A DNA stretch of 64,000 nt. It comes from Sphingobacterium lactis. GTDB taxonomy: Bacteria; Bacteroidota; Bacteroidia; Sphingobacteriales; Sphingobacteriaceae. Shown in pieces: positions 6,933-15,429 of the stretch. Within the stretch, counting starts at the first letter, position 1. Every line of letters begins with the position of its first letter. The notes below the pieces were generated by a model. It had not been told where the DNA came from, made no database searches, and saw only the letters and a list, made by a program, of their open reading frames with translations. Position numbers and translations under genes: made by a program. Location of the stretch: NCBI RefSeq assembly GCF_011046555.1, contig NZ_CP049246.1, positions 496,001 to 560,000 of the forward strand, in the 5' to 3' direction.

Positions 6933-8534
6933 CTAATTGTTGTTAAATTCAGAAGCGTTAGAAGAACGGTTTTCCATTTCGGCTTCGACTAAGGCTATTT
7001 GCCCCTGCAGTTGTTCCGTTTCGTGATTTTTCAATCCGAATTCGATTAATTCGGAAACAATATCCGCTATTCCTCGAACATTGACGTGCTTAACGGCAAA
7101 CTCATTGACCATTTTAAACTTAGAATGTCCCCGGGCATAGGTGTCTCCATACCCTTTTTTCAGTCGATAGGACCGCGCCAATTGTACTGCGAGCTCATAA
7201 TTGACGGCCGAAATGTCACAAATACGCTCCAACCAATCCGCTATATTTTCAATTTCCTCGGCATGACGGAGCGTTTTCTTCCGGTACCCCTTCATTCCGC
7301 CTATACAATATAAGATAAAAAACCAAAAGATATTATGCGTGTCCATCCGTCGGTCTTTATCGAGATATTTTGTAAAGAAGCGATGTGCCGATTCACTATT
7401 CTCCATGCGCTTGCCCAGTCCTACTGGCATAAAGCCATATACCTCCTCAAATCGAGGGTGGAAATAATCTGTTGTTTTGACAATTTCGCCCTTCTTTGCG
7501 CCAACCTGTTGAAATACAGTATCCCAGCGTTCTGCCCTGGTCTTGATATCTGCCACATTTACCAGATCATCATAGGCCATGGCCAGGGCAAGGTATTGCG
7601 CTACACGATTAGTCAGAATATTATCCTTATTACGGAAGTCTCGTTCGACTTTTAAAATAGGTTTCAAATAATCCAAGTATTCATTTCCCCAGGAAATGCC
7701 TCCCCATTCCACTACATGTTTTATACCGGCATAAACGACCTCATGGGTGCTCTCTGGAAACTCATTTCGGATTTGTTGTATCGCTGCATTGAATTTTCGA
7801 TTTGCATTCGAGGCAGGCAAAGCTTCAAACTTTGCTGGGCTCAATTCAGGCACATAAGGTGTAGCCTCCTTTGCGGATAGACCCAATCCTACCAATCCAA
7901 ATGCGGCTTTAAAGGCGGCAAGACTGGTGGGAACCGCAACGCCCCCAGCTTTAATGGTTTCCTCAAACTGCTCTACCGAGAAAGGCAAACTTCCCGAAGC
8001 GGCCAAGGCACCAAAAAGGGTTGCAGAAATAACACTCTTATGGTTTTCAGCAAGGTCTTTCAGGTTCGCATACACACTATGTTTCGCATACTTTCTTGCC
8101 AGCTCAAAAATGGAAGTACCATCAAGGATGCCGTCTCCAGGTTTCTCCTTTTCTTGGATGGCCAGATTGCGGTGCGTGGAAAAAATCAACGTAGTTTTTT
8201 TGCTCACAAATCCACGCTGAATGGCACGTCCCGCTTCGATCAATTCCGTAGCCATGACGACATCCACATCTTCCGGTGCCGGCATCTGTGCCAATACCGG
8301 AGAGATCCTCTTCCCGCCATCCTTCGGAATGGCATCCTCGGGAAATAACTCCAGGTAATAAACTGTCGAACCGGTACGCTGCGCTACACCTGCAATGGTG
8401 GTCGACTGTGCCCAATAGCCATTTTTGGACGCCAGTTGGACAATCCATTGCGTCAATACCCCACCTCCATCGCCACCGACGGCAATCAATGCGACCTTAA
8501 TGGGTTCGACTACCTTCTTTATATTTTCGCTCAT
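6933..8534 (-). CDS. Indolepyruvate-type 2-oxoacid oxidoreductase, beta subunit
   Basis: 533 residues. The N-terminal third is the pyruvate ferredoxin oxidoreductase gamma domain, with IKVALIAVGGDGGGVLTQWI near residues 12-31 and the STTIAGVAQRTGSTVYYLE segment. The remaining part matches the long C-terminal extension (DUF6537 type) seen in aerobic IorB-like proteins. It forms the catalytic complex with the alpha subunit encoded just upstream, whose stop overlaps this start by 4 bp (ATGA), so the two are translationally coupled. Classical enzymes turn aryl-pyruvates into aryl-acetyl-CoA; relatives act on arylglyoxylates. The operon context favours an aryl 2-oxoacid, possibly isatinate. Confidence 0.85.
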   Translation of the reverse strand: MSENIKKVVEPIKVALIAVGGDGGGVLTQWIVQLASKNGYWAQSTTIAGVAQRTGSTVYYLELFPEDAIPKDGGKRISPVLAQMPAPEDVDVVMATELIEAGRAIQRGFVSKKTTLIFSTHRNLAIQEKEKPGDGILDGTSIFELARKYAKHSVYANLKDLAENHKSVISATLFGALAASGSLPFSVEQFEETIKAGGVAVPTSLAAFKAAFGLVGLGLSAKEATPYVPELSPAKFEALPASNANRKFNAAIQQIRNEFPESTHEVVYAGIKHVVEWGGISWGNEYLDYLKPILKVERDFRNKDNILTNRVAQYLALAMAYDDLVNVADIKTRAERWDTVFQQVGAKKGEIVKTTDYFHPRFEEVYGFMPVGLGKRMENSESAHRFFTKYLDKDRRMDTHNIFWFFILYCIGGMKGYRKKTLRHAEEIENIADWLERICDISAVNYELAVQLARSYRLKKGYGDTYARGHSKFKMVNEFAVKHVNVRGIADIVSELIEFGLKNHETEQLQGQIALVEAEMENRSSNASEFNNN

Positions 8535-10690
8535 GTTATAATCTGTTTTGACGCTCTCCGTTTTTGCAGAAAACTAATCATCCCATACTGAATCTTGTAG
8601 ATCAGCTTTTCCATAAAGCCGGCGTTGCGAATGACCTTTGCGCTATAGAATGCCGGACACAGTGCGGCAGCTTCCGCCACCTCACCACAGTTTCCGCAGG
8701 CAACGCAGGATTGTTCGATGTGGGCAACCGGATCTTCACGCAGGGGATTATCCGTATACTTCAGCGTTAAACTAGGACATCCCGAAAGCCGCATACAGGC
8801 ATGATCGCCGGTACAGACTTTCGCATCCACACCAAACTTCTCATTCTCCACACGTTTGCCTTCCTCCACGCGTTTTTTGAAAATGCGTTTTTTCCTGCGC
8901 TCTTTATTCAAGCTACATTCCGATTGTGCAATAATGACCTTTGGCCCTTTTTCTTTTGTCGTCAACGCTCTGGTCAGTTCCTTGACCATCCTTTCGACAT
9001 CGTAGGTTCTGTCGATGATCTTCACATACTGCACGCCCACGCCCTTAACCGCTTTTTCTATCGGATTATTTGTTGTCCGTAAAAAGTTATAGGCCCGGGA
9101 GGATGGAATATCCTGTCCTCCGGTTGCTGCCGCATAATAATTATCAATGATGATGATCAATCCGTCAAACTTATTGTAAACGGCATTTCCTATCCCTGAT
9201 GTTAAACCGTTATGCCAAAATCCGCCATCGCCCATAATTGCAATTGGCCGTTTCTGGCCTTCCTGGGTTGGTGTGTTGAAGAGATTAAAGGCCGCAGCGG
9301 AGGAAGCCCCCAATCCATAACCCATGGTGGTTGCCCCAATATTGAATGGCGGCAAGATGGAGAACAGATGACAACCGATATCGCCGGCGATATGGTGCTG
9401 GCCGATCCGTTCTTGCACGATCTTTAAAGCGGCAAAAATCGGTCGCTCTGGACAACCGGTACAGAAACCCGCCGGACGGACAGGCACTTTCTCCAACAGC
9501 TGCTTGTTGTCTTCCTCAGAAATTTTCTTGGTGAATACTTCCCGCTGTGCTGTAGTCAGTTCTTCGCCGATATCTTCGAAATACTTGACCAAACCCTCCT
9601 TAACCACGCCGATTGTATAATCACCGACCTCAGGCAAGACATTCTTCCCATACAGCTTCGTGGTCAAATGATGCTTGTGCAATAAATAGCCGATATTCTG
9701 CTCGATATAATTGGGTTGCGCCTCCTCGATCATTAGGACCGATTTCTTATCCCGGCAGAAATCAACCACTTCATCGGGAATAACCGGATAAGCCACGTTC
9801 ATCACATAGACTGGTATCTTCACATTCCCAAGATTATCCGATAAACCAAGGGACACCAATGCCCTATTGAGGTTATTGAAGAGTCCGCCTTGGACAATGA
9901 TACCGATATCTTCCCGATCTCCTTTTAGAAATTCATTGATCTGCTGGTCTTTGATAAATTGAATCGCCTTTGGCAACCGCTTTTCCACTTTTTCCTTTTC
10001 ATGCAGAAAGGTTGCCGGAGGTAAGACGATTCGACTGACGTCCCTTTTGGGATCATTTAAACAATCGGATATTTTTACTTTTGGCGGCTGATTATCGCGT
10101 GCTATAAATTGTCCATGGAGGTGGCAACTACGGACGCGCAATTGCAAGATAACCGGTGAATTGCTCGCTTCGGATAGTTCAAATCCCAATTCCACGGATT
10201 TCACAATGCTTTCCAGATTGGGTCGTGGGTCCAATAGCCAGATCTGGGACTTCATTGCGAAAGCATGGGTCCGCTCCTGCATAATGGATGAACCTTCCCC
10301 ATAATCTTCGCCTACAATAACCAAGGTACCACCCGTTACGCCCCCAGAGGCCAAATTGGAAAGCGCATCTGAAGCCACATTGGTCCCCACGGTGGATTTC
10401 CAGGTGACCGCACCACGAATCGGGTAATAGACCGAAGCGGACAGCATCGCCGCCGCTGCGGCTTCGGAAGCCGAATTCTCAAAATAAACCCCAAGCTCTT
10501 CCAAAAGGGGTTCTGCATCTGCAAATACATCCATCAAATGCGAAATTGGCGACCCCTGATAACCTCCCACATAACCAACTCCACACTCCAACAGGGCTTT
10601 AGTAACGGCCAGGATTCCCTCTCCATGGAACACTTCTCCGGCCCCCTTCCGCAAGGTCTCGACTTCTTTCTTAAATGATTTCTCTGCCAT
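8531..10690 (-). CDS. Indolepyruvate-type 2-oxoacid:ferredoxin oxidoreductase, alpha subunit
   Basis: The frame is open to 10900, but the family start is the Met at 10690 (MAEKSFKKEVETL), since the upstream part overlaps the preceding gene; this gives 719 residues. In order: the pyrimidine-binding domain (VGYVGGYQGSPISH), a transketolase-C-like middle domain, the thiamine-diphosphate domain with IMGDGGFWHNG and the downstream IIIDNYYAAATGG, and a C-terminal iron-sulfur domain with cysteine clusters CTGDHACMRLSGC and CVACGNCGEVAEAAALC. The reaction is 2-oxoacid + CoA to acyl-CoA + CO2 with electrons to ferredoxin. It is unusual beside several O2-using enzymes. Substrate not determined. Confidence 0.88.
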   Translation of the reverse strand: MAEKSFKKEVETLRKGAGEVFHGEGILAVTKALLECGVGYVGGYQGSPISHLMDVFADAEPLLEELGVYFENSASEAAAAAMLSASVYYPIRGAVTWKSTVGTNVASDALSNLASGGVTGGTLVIVGEDYGEGSSIMQERTHAFAMKSQIWLLDPRPNLESIVKSVELGFELSEASNSPVILQLRVRSCHLHGQFIARDNQPPKVKISDCLNDPKRDVSRIVLPPATFLHEKEKVEKRLPKAIQFIKDQQINEFLKGDREDIGIIVQGGLFNNLNRALVSLGLSDNLGNVKIPVYVMNVAYPVIPDEVVDFCRDKKSVLMIEEAQPNYIEQNIGYLLHKHHLTTKLYGKNVLPEVGDYTIGVVKEGLVKYFEDIGEELTTAQREVFTKKISEEDNKQLLEKVPVRPAGFCTGCPERPIFAALKIVQERIGQHHIAGDIGCHLFSILPPFNIGATTMGYGLGASSAAAFNLFNTPTQEGQKRPIAIMGDGGFWHNGLTSGIGNAVYNKFDGLIIIIDNYYAAATGGQDIPSSRAYNFLRTTNNPIEKAVKGVGVQYVKIIDRTYDVERMVKELTRALTTKEKGPKVIIAQSECSLNKERRKKRIFKKRVEEGKRVENEKFGVDAKVCTGDHACMRLSGCPSLTLKYTDNPLREDPVAHIEQSCVACGNCGEVAEAAALCPAFYSAKVIRNAGFMEKLIYKIQYGMISFLQKRRASKQIIT

Positions 10691-10722
10691 GATTTTCTCT
10701 TTACAGTTTCTGGTAATACTCC

Positions 10723-11490
10723 CTAGGATGGGACAATCGCGAAGACGCGCAACGGACTGCCGGAACCATCTTCGATTTTCAATGGGGCAGCCACAATGAT
10801 AGCTCCCCGAACAGGCAATTGGTCCAGATTCCGAAGGCATTGAAGCCCATATTTTCCGGCACCATGCATTAAGGTATGGCAAGGTAATGGCATATCCCAA
10901 ACGAAGGACATCCCTGCATCCGTATTCAGTGTTTCCACGCCAAAACCTAGCACATTTCTGTTAATCATATATTCTACAGCTTCCTTACTCGGTCCGGGGG
11001 TGTGGTTCAAACCATCTGCACCGGTATTCAAGAATTCCGCGCCAATGGGGCGTTTGTGCCAGTCGGTACGAAAAAGCACCCACTCATTGGCACGCAAAAT
11101 GCCATGTTCGGATTCCCATTTCTGGATAAATTCAGGCGTAAGGACAAAGTCTGGATTCCCTATGACCTCCTCGGATGCATCAATAATCTGTGCAGCAGCC
11201 ATAAAGTGTTCCGTTGGAATGGTATCCACGGTATTGTTTGGATGGTCTTTTCCGGTTATCCAATGAACGGGAGCATCAAAATGGGTCCCAAAGTGTTCCC
11301 CCAACGTGATGTTGTTCCAATACCACCCCGGACCTTTGTCATTATATCGTGAGATTTCCGTTTTCTTAAAGGTGGCCACCTGGCCCATTTCTGGCGGCAG
11401 GGGCAGCCCAGGAAAGTTTTCGTTCAAGGTATGTGTGAGGTCAACAAAACGAATATTTCCGCCCGTCAACAATGCTTGTAAGGATTGCAT
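10723..11490 (-). CDS. Cyclase-family metal-dependent hydrolase, isatin hydrolase/kynurenine formamidase-like
   Basis: 255 residues of the Cyclase family (PF04199). The metal-binding motif HFGTHFDAPVH is at about residues 68-78, preceded by VDLTHTLNENFPGLP and followed by the C-terminal MPLPCHTLMHGAGKYGLQCL. The family includes kynurenine formamidase and isatin hydrolase, which opens the isatin lactam to isatinate using a Mn/Zn centre. The neighbouring styrene/indole-type monooxygenase and 2-aminobenzoyl-CoA-type monooxygenase make isatin a good guess. It lies 17 bp after the luciferase-like monooxygenase gene and 32 bp before the oxidoreductase. Family sure, substrate inferred. Confidence 0.82.
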   Translation of the reverse strand: MQSLQALLTGGNIRFVDLTHTLNENFPGLPLPPEMGQVATFKKTEISRYNDKGPGWYWNNITLGEHFGTHFDAPVHWITGKDHPNNTVDTIPTEHFMAAAQIIDASEEVIGNPDFVLTPEFIQKWESEHGILRANEWVLFRTDWHKRPIGAEFLNTGADGLNHTPGPSKEAVEYMINRNVLGFGVETLNTDAGMSFVWDMPLPCHTLMHGAGKYGLQCLRNLDQLPVRGAIIVAAPLKIEDGSGSPLRVFAIVPS

Positions 11491-11507
11491 AAGTTTATAT
11501 TTTTTGG

Positions 11508-12596
11508 TTAACGAATTCCTTTTTCGGCAAGGATCGGCAGCACATTATCCCTAAAATAAGGGAACTCGGCAGCGTAATCAAAGAAGGACAGTGTTGTGCC
11601 CTTAAATCCTGCTTCATGTAATGCAATCAATCCATCGGCAACCTGCTGCGGCGTTCCCACCATCGGAAAACCACCATGGCCGAGCGCCATTCCTTCACGA
11701 ATGCTGTTCAACAGATCGTGCGGGAAACTTTGTGCATGTGCGAATTGGAGATTGATTAAGTTATCTGTTGCCGACCAGTCGATATTATCCATGACACGTT
11801 GCCTTTCTGCCTGCGCCTCTTCCTCCGTCGGTCGGCAAATGATATGGGAAAATGTCAAGACATTGATATCCTTTCCGGCATCTACACCTTTCTGTTTTAG
11901 TTCTGTAATTTCGGCCTTGGACCGATTGAGGTCGATTGCGGGAGTGAATAGAAAATTAGCATTTTCAATCGCAAAATCTCGACCCTGTCCGGAGCCTGCA
12001 GCATTGAAAATTGGCGGCAGGTAGGTAGGCCTCGGATTGCCATAGCTGCGCGTGGTCTTGAAATAGGAACCATCAAAATTGAATGGACCTTCTTCTTTCC
12101 ACAGCCGCTTAATAAAATTAAACCATTCCTGTGCATAGCCATACCGTGTTTCATGATCCGGAGGAAGCGGAATTCCTAAAGCATCGTATTCCGGCTTGTT
12201 CCAACCCGCTACAATATTCAGTCCTACACGATCATTGCTGATCTGCGCCATGGTTGCAATTTGCTTCGCGACTACAACCGGATGATTGGCTACCGTGTGG
12301 ATTGTCGCAAACACAGTTATCTGCTTTGTTCTCGCCAACAATGCCGTTGCCCAGGTAATGGTCTCCATCACTTCCCCGTGGAAATCCGTTTCTCCACCAT
12401 AGCCTACCCATCGTGCAATGGGCAACATAAAATCTATTCCTGCCTCATCTAACAGCAGCCCCAACTTGAGGTTGTTCTCCCAATTCGCTCGCCAACGATC
12501 AGGCAATTTCGAAACGGTCATTCCACCACCACAATTGGTGGAAAAGGTACCTAGCAGGAACTTGTCTTTTTTCAGAAATGGGTGTTTTTCAGTCAT
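11508..12596 (-). CDS. FMN-dependent luciferase-like monooxygenase (RutA/SfnG-like)
   Basis: 362 residues, a TIM-barrel bacterial luciferase-family protein. Diagnostic stretches: LLLDEAGIDFMLPIARWVGY, the TIHTVANHPVVVAKQIATM strand-helix, VGLNIVAGWNKPEYDALG and the C-terminal MVGTPQQVADGLIAL. The pattern resembles RutA, which oxidatively opens uracil with a flavin peroxide, and the dimethyl sulfone monooxygenase SfnG. It needs reduced FMN, which the flavin reductase encoded two genes upstream could supply. In this operon it could attack a lactam, amide or ketone intermediate; no specific step can be assigned. Confidence 0.8.
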   Translation of the reverse strand: MTEKHPFLKKDKFLLGTFSTNCGGGMTVSKLPDRWRANWENNLKLGLLLDEAGIDFMLPIARWVGYGGETDFHGEVMETITWATALLARTKQITVFATIHTVANHPVVVAKQIATMAQISNDRVGLNIVAGWNKPEYDALGIPLPPDHETRYGYAQEWFNFIKRLWKEEGPFNFDGSYFKTTRSYGNPRPTYLPPIFNAAGSGQGRDFAIENANFLFTPAIDLNRSKAEITELKQKGVDAGKDINVLTFSHIICRPTEEEAQAERQRVMDNIDWSATDNLINLQFAHAQSFPHDLLNSIREGMALGHGGFPMVGTPQQVADGLIALHEAGFKGTTLSFFDYAAEFPYFRDNVLPILAEKGIR

Positions 12597-12638
12597 CTTT
12601 TAATTGGTTAATTTGTTCATAGGTTTATAGCGTTCTGT

Positions 12639-14939
12639 TTACCTGTGGCTCTGGGGCTTCAGGGCAACTTTCATTCTTTCAAATTCTTTGCGCATCCAGG
12701 CTTGGGTTTTGTTCAATTGGGGAATGCCAACACGATATGGATCCGGAACCAAGCTATCCAGTGATTCCTGTTCATACGCGGCGCTCTGCAGCACAAATCC
12801 GGGATTCACCAATAGCGTCTTCCCCATCGCAATGAGATCGGCGCGATCCGCCAAGAGGGTGGTATTGATCTGATCAATGGTCGTAAATTGACCGATTGCC
12901 ATCACCGGAATACCGACATCGTGTTTAATGGCGTCCGCGAGGGGCACTTGCCACATTGGACCTTCTTTAATCTCCTGATCGGGCACTGTACCTCCTGAGG
13001 TGACAGAAATCAGATCCGCTCCGGCATCCTTGAAGGCTTTGGCAATGGCAATACCTTCGTTAATCGTATTTCCACCCTCTTTCCAATCTTCAACGGAAAT
13101 TTTCACGGATATCGGCTTTTGGGAATCTACCACCGACCGTATAGCTTCAAATACCTGCACGGGAAATTTCACTCTGTTTTCGATCGCACCACCAAACTCA
13201 TCATCCCGAAGGTTCGTCAAAGGAGACAAGAAAGAGGCCAATAGCATGCCGTGGCAAGCACTTAATTCGATCATGTCAAACCCAGCTTGATCGGCACGCT
13301 TGGCCGCCGAGACAAACTGTTCGATAATCTCTTGCATTTCCGCCCGATCGATAGCCTTTGGAATTGGATATCCTGAACCATACGGTTTTGCCGAGGCTGC
13401 TTTTAACGGCCACCCCTGTCCGTTCAACGGTTCGAAGGCACCTTGCCAGCGTCTTTGCACAGCACCCTTCGGTCCGGCATGTCCCAATTGCATGGCAATT
13501 TTCGCGGAACTGTTGGTATGGACAAAATCCACAATCCGCTCCCACTCTTGTGCTTGTTCGTCCGTATAGATTCCGGCACAACCCGGACTGATCCGACCGG
13601 AATCAGAAACCGCTGTCATTTCAGTGATTATCAGGCCCACGCCACCCGTTGCTCGAGATCCATAGTGCATCAAATGCCAATCTTGAACACGACCATCCAC
13701 TGCGGAATATTGCCCCATGGCACTCATCACCATCCGATTGGGCAGATTCATCTCCCGGAGCTTATAGGTGCTGAAAGCCGGCGACTGTCCCACCTTCTGC
13801 TTTGTCCGCGCATTGAATGCTGCCAGTACCTGTTGTGTAAAGGCTTTATCCCGAATCGCTTGGTTCTCATAGGTGACCTTACGGGATCGAGACATCACAC
13901 TGAAGGCAAACGCCATGAAATCGGCTTGCTCCACATGCCTGTCCATCCCCTCAAACCACGCCATGGATATATTGGCAGCATTTTGTATAGCTTCCACATG
14001 CGGGCGAAAGTTCGCCTCATACGATGCGAATATCTGTTGGACATCTTCTTTATTTTCGATTACCGATTGCGCCAAGGCTATCGCCTCCTGCATGGCAAGC
14101 TTAGTCCCTGACCCGATGGAAAAATGCGCCGTAGCTACCGCATCCCCCAACAGAATGACATTATCTTTATGCCACCGCGTATTGGTGATCAATGGAAAGC
14201 TCCGCCAATGGGATTTATTGGTCAGCAAAGGATGACCATCCAATTCTTGGGCGAAAATTGCTTCCAATTTCAACCTCGTTCCTGCTTCATCATCCACTAC
14301 AAAACCTGCTTTTTCAAACGTTTCTTCCGTTGTTTCAATCACCCAGGTACTCTTTCCTTCTTCATATTGATAGCTATGTGCCACAAAAGGGCCATAAGCC
14401 GTGGTTTTAAAGAAGTAAGTAAATGCATCCAAAGGTTTGGTGGAGCCCATCCATACGAATTTGTTTTTCTTTGGAATTACGACTGTACCGAAGTCTGCCT
14501 GCAATTCAGTTCGGATTACGCTGTTTATACCGTCTGCAGCCACGATGATATCGCTTTCGGGAACATCCTTGAGGCTATTGATCCGGTACTGGGAATGGAT
14601 CGTTACGCCTTCCTCTGCACAGCGTTGGGCCAAGAGTTCCAACAACGTCCTTCTGGAACAACCACAGAAACCATTTCCGGTAATCCGTACGACTTCCCCG
14701 TCGCGATAGACGTCCAGGTTGTCCCAATAGGCAAACTTGCTGCGGATCAATTCATAGGACCGGGGATCCTTCGTCAGAAACTCACTGAGTGTCTCATCCG
14801 AAAAGACCACACCAAACCCGAAAGAGTCCGATAATTTATTCTGTTCATAAATATTGATTTCCACCTCCGGCATCGCCTTTTTGACCAAAATGGAAAAATA
14901 CATCCCCGCCGGTCCTCCCCCAACAACAGCTATCTTCAT
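12639..14939 (-). CDS. Fused FAD monooxygenase / Old Yellow Enzyme: 2-aminobenzoyl-CoA or salicylyl-CoA 5-hydroxylase type
   Basis: 766 residues in two parts. Residues 1-380 form an aromatic-ring FAD hydroxylase with the Rossmann motif VGGGPAGMYFSILVKK at the N-terminus and VILLGDAVATAHFSIGSGTK, the second FAD motif. From about residue 395 follows an Old Yellow Enzyme barrel: NRMVMSAMGQYSA, MQLGHAGPKG, LSACHGMLLASFLSPLTN and IAMGKTLLVNP. This two-domain layout is that of 2-aminobenzoyl-CoA monooxygenase/reductase and of proteins named bifunctional salicylyl-CoA 5-hydroxylase. It hydroxylates C5 of an ortho-substituted benzoyl-CoA; the OYE half may then reduce the ring. Which ortho group (amino or hydroxyl) cannot be read from sequence. 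Confidence 0.87.
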   Translation of the reverse strand: MKIAVVGGGPAGMYFSILVKKAMPEVEINIYEQNKLSDSFGFGVVFSDETLSEFLTKDPRSYELIRSKFAYWDNLDVYRDGEVVRITGNGFCGCSRRTLLELLAQRCAEEGVTIHSQYRINSLKDVPESDIIVAADGINSVIRTELQADFGTVVIPKKNKFVWMGSTKPLDAFTYFFKTTAYGPFVAHSYQYEEGKSTWVIETTEETFEKAGFVVDDEAGTRLKLEAIFAQELDGHPLLTNKSHWRSFPLITNTRWHKDNVILLGDAVATAHFSIGSGTKLAMQEAIALAQSVIENKEDVQQIFASYEANFRPHVEAIQNAANISMAWFEGMDRHVEQADFMAFAFSVMSRSRKVTYENQAIRDKAFTQQVLAAFNARTKQKVGQSPAFSTYKLREMNLPNRMVMSAMGQYSAVDGRVQDWHLMHYGSRATGGVGLIITEMTAVSDSGRISPGCAGIYTDEQAQEWERIVDFVHTNSSAKIAMQLGHAGPKGAVQRRWQGAFEPLNGQGWPLKAASAKPYGSGYPIPKAIDRAEMQEIIEQFVSAAKRADQAGFDMIELSACHGMLLASFLSPLTNLRDDEFGGAIENRVKFPVQVFEAIRSVVDSQKPISVKISVEDWKEGGNTINEGIAIAKAFKDAGADLISVTSGGTVPDQEIKEGPMWQVPLADAIKHDVGIPVMAIGQFTTIDQINTTLLADRADLIAMGKTLLVNPGFVLQSAAYEQESLDSLVPDPYRVGIPQLNKTQAWMRKEFERMKVALKPQSHR

Positions 14940-14956
14940 GTTATTTATTTTTCGTG

Positions 14957-15409
14957 TTATACCAGTTTCATATAGGATCCTTTGAAATAAAGGATAGGAT
15001 CATCCTCCGTACAGGCGAAGTTGTTCACCTGGCCAACGAACAGCGTATGGTCCCCTTCAATATGTGTGGACACCACGGACGTTTCGAAATAGGCACAGGC
15101 TTCGGGAACAACTTTTGCCCCATGGAAATCCACGAATTCCACGAGGAGGTCATCTTGTGGTGAACCTGCAAAATGACGGCTCCACTTTTCCTGGTGGTGT
15201 GCCAATACACTGATGGCATACTTTTTAGATTCGTGCAAGAACTGGTGCATTCGTTTACTGTTATCGATGGATATCAACACCAAATTTGGATCTAAGGATA
15301 CGGACATAAAACCATTGGCGGTCATGCCATGTACCTTTCCCTCGTGCTCCGTGGTAATCACCACAATTCCTGTAGCGAATTTGCCGCAGGCATTTCTAAA
15401 CGCTCTCAT
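14957..15409 (-). CDS. Flavin reductase (StyB/HpaC-like)
   Basis: 150 residues of the flavin reductase-like split-barrel family: MRAFRNACGKFATGIVVITT at the N-terminus, GMTANGFMSVSLDPNLVLISIDN as the flavin-binding strand pair, and GDHTLFVGQVNNF near the C-terminus. It reduces FAD or FMN with NAD(P)H and hands it to a partner oxygenase. Encoded 20 bp after the StyA-like component and 17 bp before the fused monooxygenase, so it most likely serves the StyA-like enzyme and perhaps the luciferase-like enzyme. Confidence 0.88.
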   Translation of the reverse strand: MRAFRNACGKFATGIVVITTEHEGKVHGMTANGFMSVSLDPNLVLISIDNSKRMHQFLHESKKYAISVLAHHQEKWSRHFAGSPQDDLLVEFVDFHGAKVVPEACAYFETSVVSTHIEGDHTLFVGQVNNFACTEDDPILYFKGSYMKLV

Positions 15410-15429
15410 GATCTACTCTCCTATTTTAA

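Noticed and set aside
8122..8448. Long open frames opposite or within the catabolic genes
   Set aside because: These are shadows of the GC-rich coding strands of the real operon genes; none carries a recognisable motif.
10691..10900. 70-codon N-terminal extension of the oxidoreductase alpha subunit
   Set aside because: It overlaps the 3' end of the cyclase gene in another frame and has no similarity to the family; the Met at 10690 matches the usual start.
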